DNA from: an uncultured Eubacteriales bacterium
GTDB lineage: Bacteria > Bacillota > Clostridia > Monoglobales > Monoglobaceae
Direction of reading: 5' to 3'
DNA length: 5,755 bases
Assembly (NCBI GenBank): GCA_958346135.1
Contig: CATVQN010000087.1
Location: forward strand, 1-5,755
This document shows positions 4,665-5,755 of the stretch, one piece after another (the stretch's first letter is position 1; each line of letters starts with the position of its first letter). The translations under genes were made by a program, and so were the position numbers. The notes below the pieces were generated by a model. It saw only the letters and a program-made list of their open reading frames with translations. It did not search any database and was not told where the DNA came from.

Positions 4665-5726
4665 ATGAAAACTGTCTTTAAAAACGCAAACCACGGTGCT
4701 GTTGACATCGTCACAGAGGACGGAAAAATTGTCGAGGTAGGAAAGACCGACCAAACAGGAATCGACCTGGGCGGTGATCTTGTCTATCCCGGCCTGGTGG
4801 ATATTCACTCCCACGGATGTCTCGGTTATGACACAATGGATCAAAACAGACTTCATGAAATGTCCGTCTTTCAGGCACAGAACGGAATCACCGCCTGGCT
4901 GCCCACGACCATGACTATGGATATGGATACCATCCGCTCGGTGGTAAATCCGCCTCTTCCAGAATTTTCCGACGGTGCAAATGTTTTGGGTTTTCATATG
5001 GAGGGCCCTTATATCTCTCCGAAATACAAAGGTGCACAGAACGAGAGCTATATCCGGCTTCCCGACCTTGACGAATGGAATTCTCTGGATCATATTAAAG
5101 TGGTTACCATTGCGCCGGAACTCACCGGGAGCATGGATTTTATCCGGAACTGCAAAGCGGTGGTTTCTCTGGGTCATACGTCTGCGGATTTTGAAACCGC
5201 AGCGACCGCCATGGATGCCGGTGCCGCTTGTTTGACACACACCTTTAACGCCATGCCTCCTCTGCATCACAGAAATCCGGGTCCCATCGGCGCAGCCATT
5301 GTCAAAAACATCTATGTCCAGGTTATCTGCGACGGACTGCATATCCATCCCAGCGTCATTTTAGGACTGTACCGCATTTTCGGGCCGGATCGGATGATTT
5401 TAATCAGCGATTCCATGCGGGCCACCGGAATGCCGGACGGCATATACGAATTTGGCGGCCAGGAAATTACCGTAAAGGATACGGTAGCCAAAACCCGGGA
5501 AGGCGCCATTGCCGGCAGCACCTCTACTCTTTTTGACTGTGTGAAATGCGCCGTAAGCTTTGGTATTCCCCGGGAGGATGCGTTCCGTATGGCCTCCGCA
5601 ACACCCGCTGCCCTCTGCGGGTTTTCCAAAGGAAAACTCGCACCCGGTTTTGATGCGGACTTTATCACTGTGAAAGAGGATCTCTCTTTGACAGGCGTCT
5701 ACATCGGCGGCCGAAAAATACGTTAA
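4665..5726 (+). CDS. nagA: N-acetylglucosamine-6-phosphate deacetylase
   Basis: A 353-residue cytoplasmic amidohydrolase that removes acetate from N-acetylglucosamine 6-phosphate to give glucosamine 6-phosphate, the step before NagB. PGLVDIHSHG (42-51) holds the HxH motif (His48, His50) of Bacillus-type enzymes; E. coli NagA lacks it. GYDTMD follows (54-59). The family signatures are HMEGPYISPKYKGAQN (111-126, Glu113 as metal ligand), LGHTSA (169-174, His171), THTFNAMPPLHHR (191-203, His192), ICDGLHIHP (221-229) and LISDSMRATG (246-255, with Asp249 as the likely catalytic residue). The C-terminal GKLAPGFDADFITV (323-336) is the usual amidohydrolase beta-sandwich end. The protein is somewhat shorter than E. 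coli NagA (382 residues), mainly in the loops and N-terminal sandwich; all catalytic positions are present. It lies 19 bases after the epimerase-like gene. No nagB, kinase or PTS gene is visible before the right edge. Confidence 0.95.
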   Translation: MKTVFKNANHGAVDIVTEDGKIVEVGKTDQTGIDLGGDLVYPGLVDIHSHGCLGYDTMDQNRLHEMSVFQAQNGITAWLPTTMTMDMDTIRSVVNPPLPEFSDGANVLGFHMEGPYISPKYKGAQNESYIRLPDLDEWNSLDHIKVVTIAPELTGSMDFIRNCKAVVSLGHTSADFETAATAMDAGAACLTHTFNAMPPLHHRNPGPIGAAIVKNIYVQVICDGLHIHPSVILGLYRIFGPDRMILISDSMRATGMPDGIYEFGGQEITVKDTVAKTREGAIAGSTSTLFDCVKCAVSFGIPREDAFRMASATPAALCGFSKGKLAPGFDADFITVKEDLSLTGVYIGGRKIR

Positions 5727-5755
5727 ATTCTTCTCACTGCTGATTGTTCCGCAAT

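Noticed and set aside
4608..5348. A 246-codon open frame on the minus strand opposite nagA
   Set aside because: It is antisense to a well-conserved deacetylase whose catalytic motifs explain the sequence, and its translation is His/Cys/Arg-rich with no family resemblance.

Overview
The window looks like chromosomal DNA of a Clostridia-type Firmicute, most likely Lachnospiraceae or a relative. The evidence is the protein types: a Gram-positive NAPRTase, a NusG domain II/Gx-transporter pair, a Bacillus-type NagA with an HxH metal motif, and the start of a clostridial-style PRPP synthetase. Strong AGGAGG-like ribosome binding sites and sigma-A-type promoters agree. Base composition is moderate and even. 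I see no tRNA, rRNA, transposase, phage gene or CRISPR array. No gap between genes exceeds about 235 bases.

Region 1 (1-1559, minus strand): pncB (nicotinate phosphoribosyltransferase), followed 58 bases downstream by the first 23 codons of a gene that resembles clostridial ribose-phosphate pyrophosphokinase and is cut by the window edge. If that is right, one gene makes PRPP and the other spends it on NAD salvage.

Region 2 (1560-1792): a divergent intergenic region. It holds a near-perfect plus-strand sigma-A promoter (TTGACA, 17 bases, TATGAT) with a 7-bp palindrome centred on its -10 box, and a weaker candidate minus-strand promoter for pncB.

Region 3 (1793-2730, plus strand): a two-gene unit encoding a membrane-anchored NusG domain II protein and a Gx-family (heptaprenyl diphosphate synthase component I-like) integral membrane protein. 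The first carries a Cys/His pattern that resembles a Rieske box pair. Both are families of poorly known function, and this is the most interesting part of the window.

Region 4 (2780-5726): an AraC-family regulator with an N-terminal cupin domain (minus strand, TTG start) is divergent from a two-gene plus-strand operon. That operon encodes a TIM-barrel sugar phosphate isomerase/epimerase-like protein and N-acetylglucosamine-6-phosphate deacetylase (NagA). The regulator's own promoter lies inside the 123-bp shared intergenic region, next to the operon's start. The layout suggests a locally regulated amino-sugar catabolic module whose remaining genes may lie beyond the right edge.

Most of the window is ordinary metabolism. 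I found no clear novel multi-gene system. The NusG-II/Gx pair and the epimerase-like partner of NagA are the places where function is truly open.
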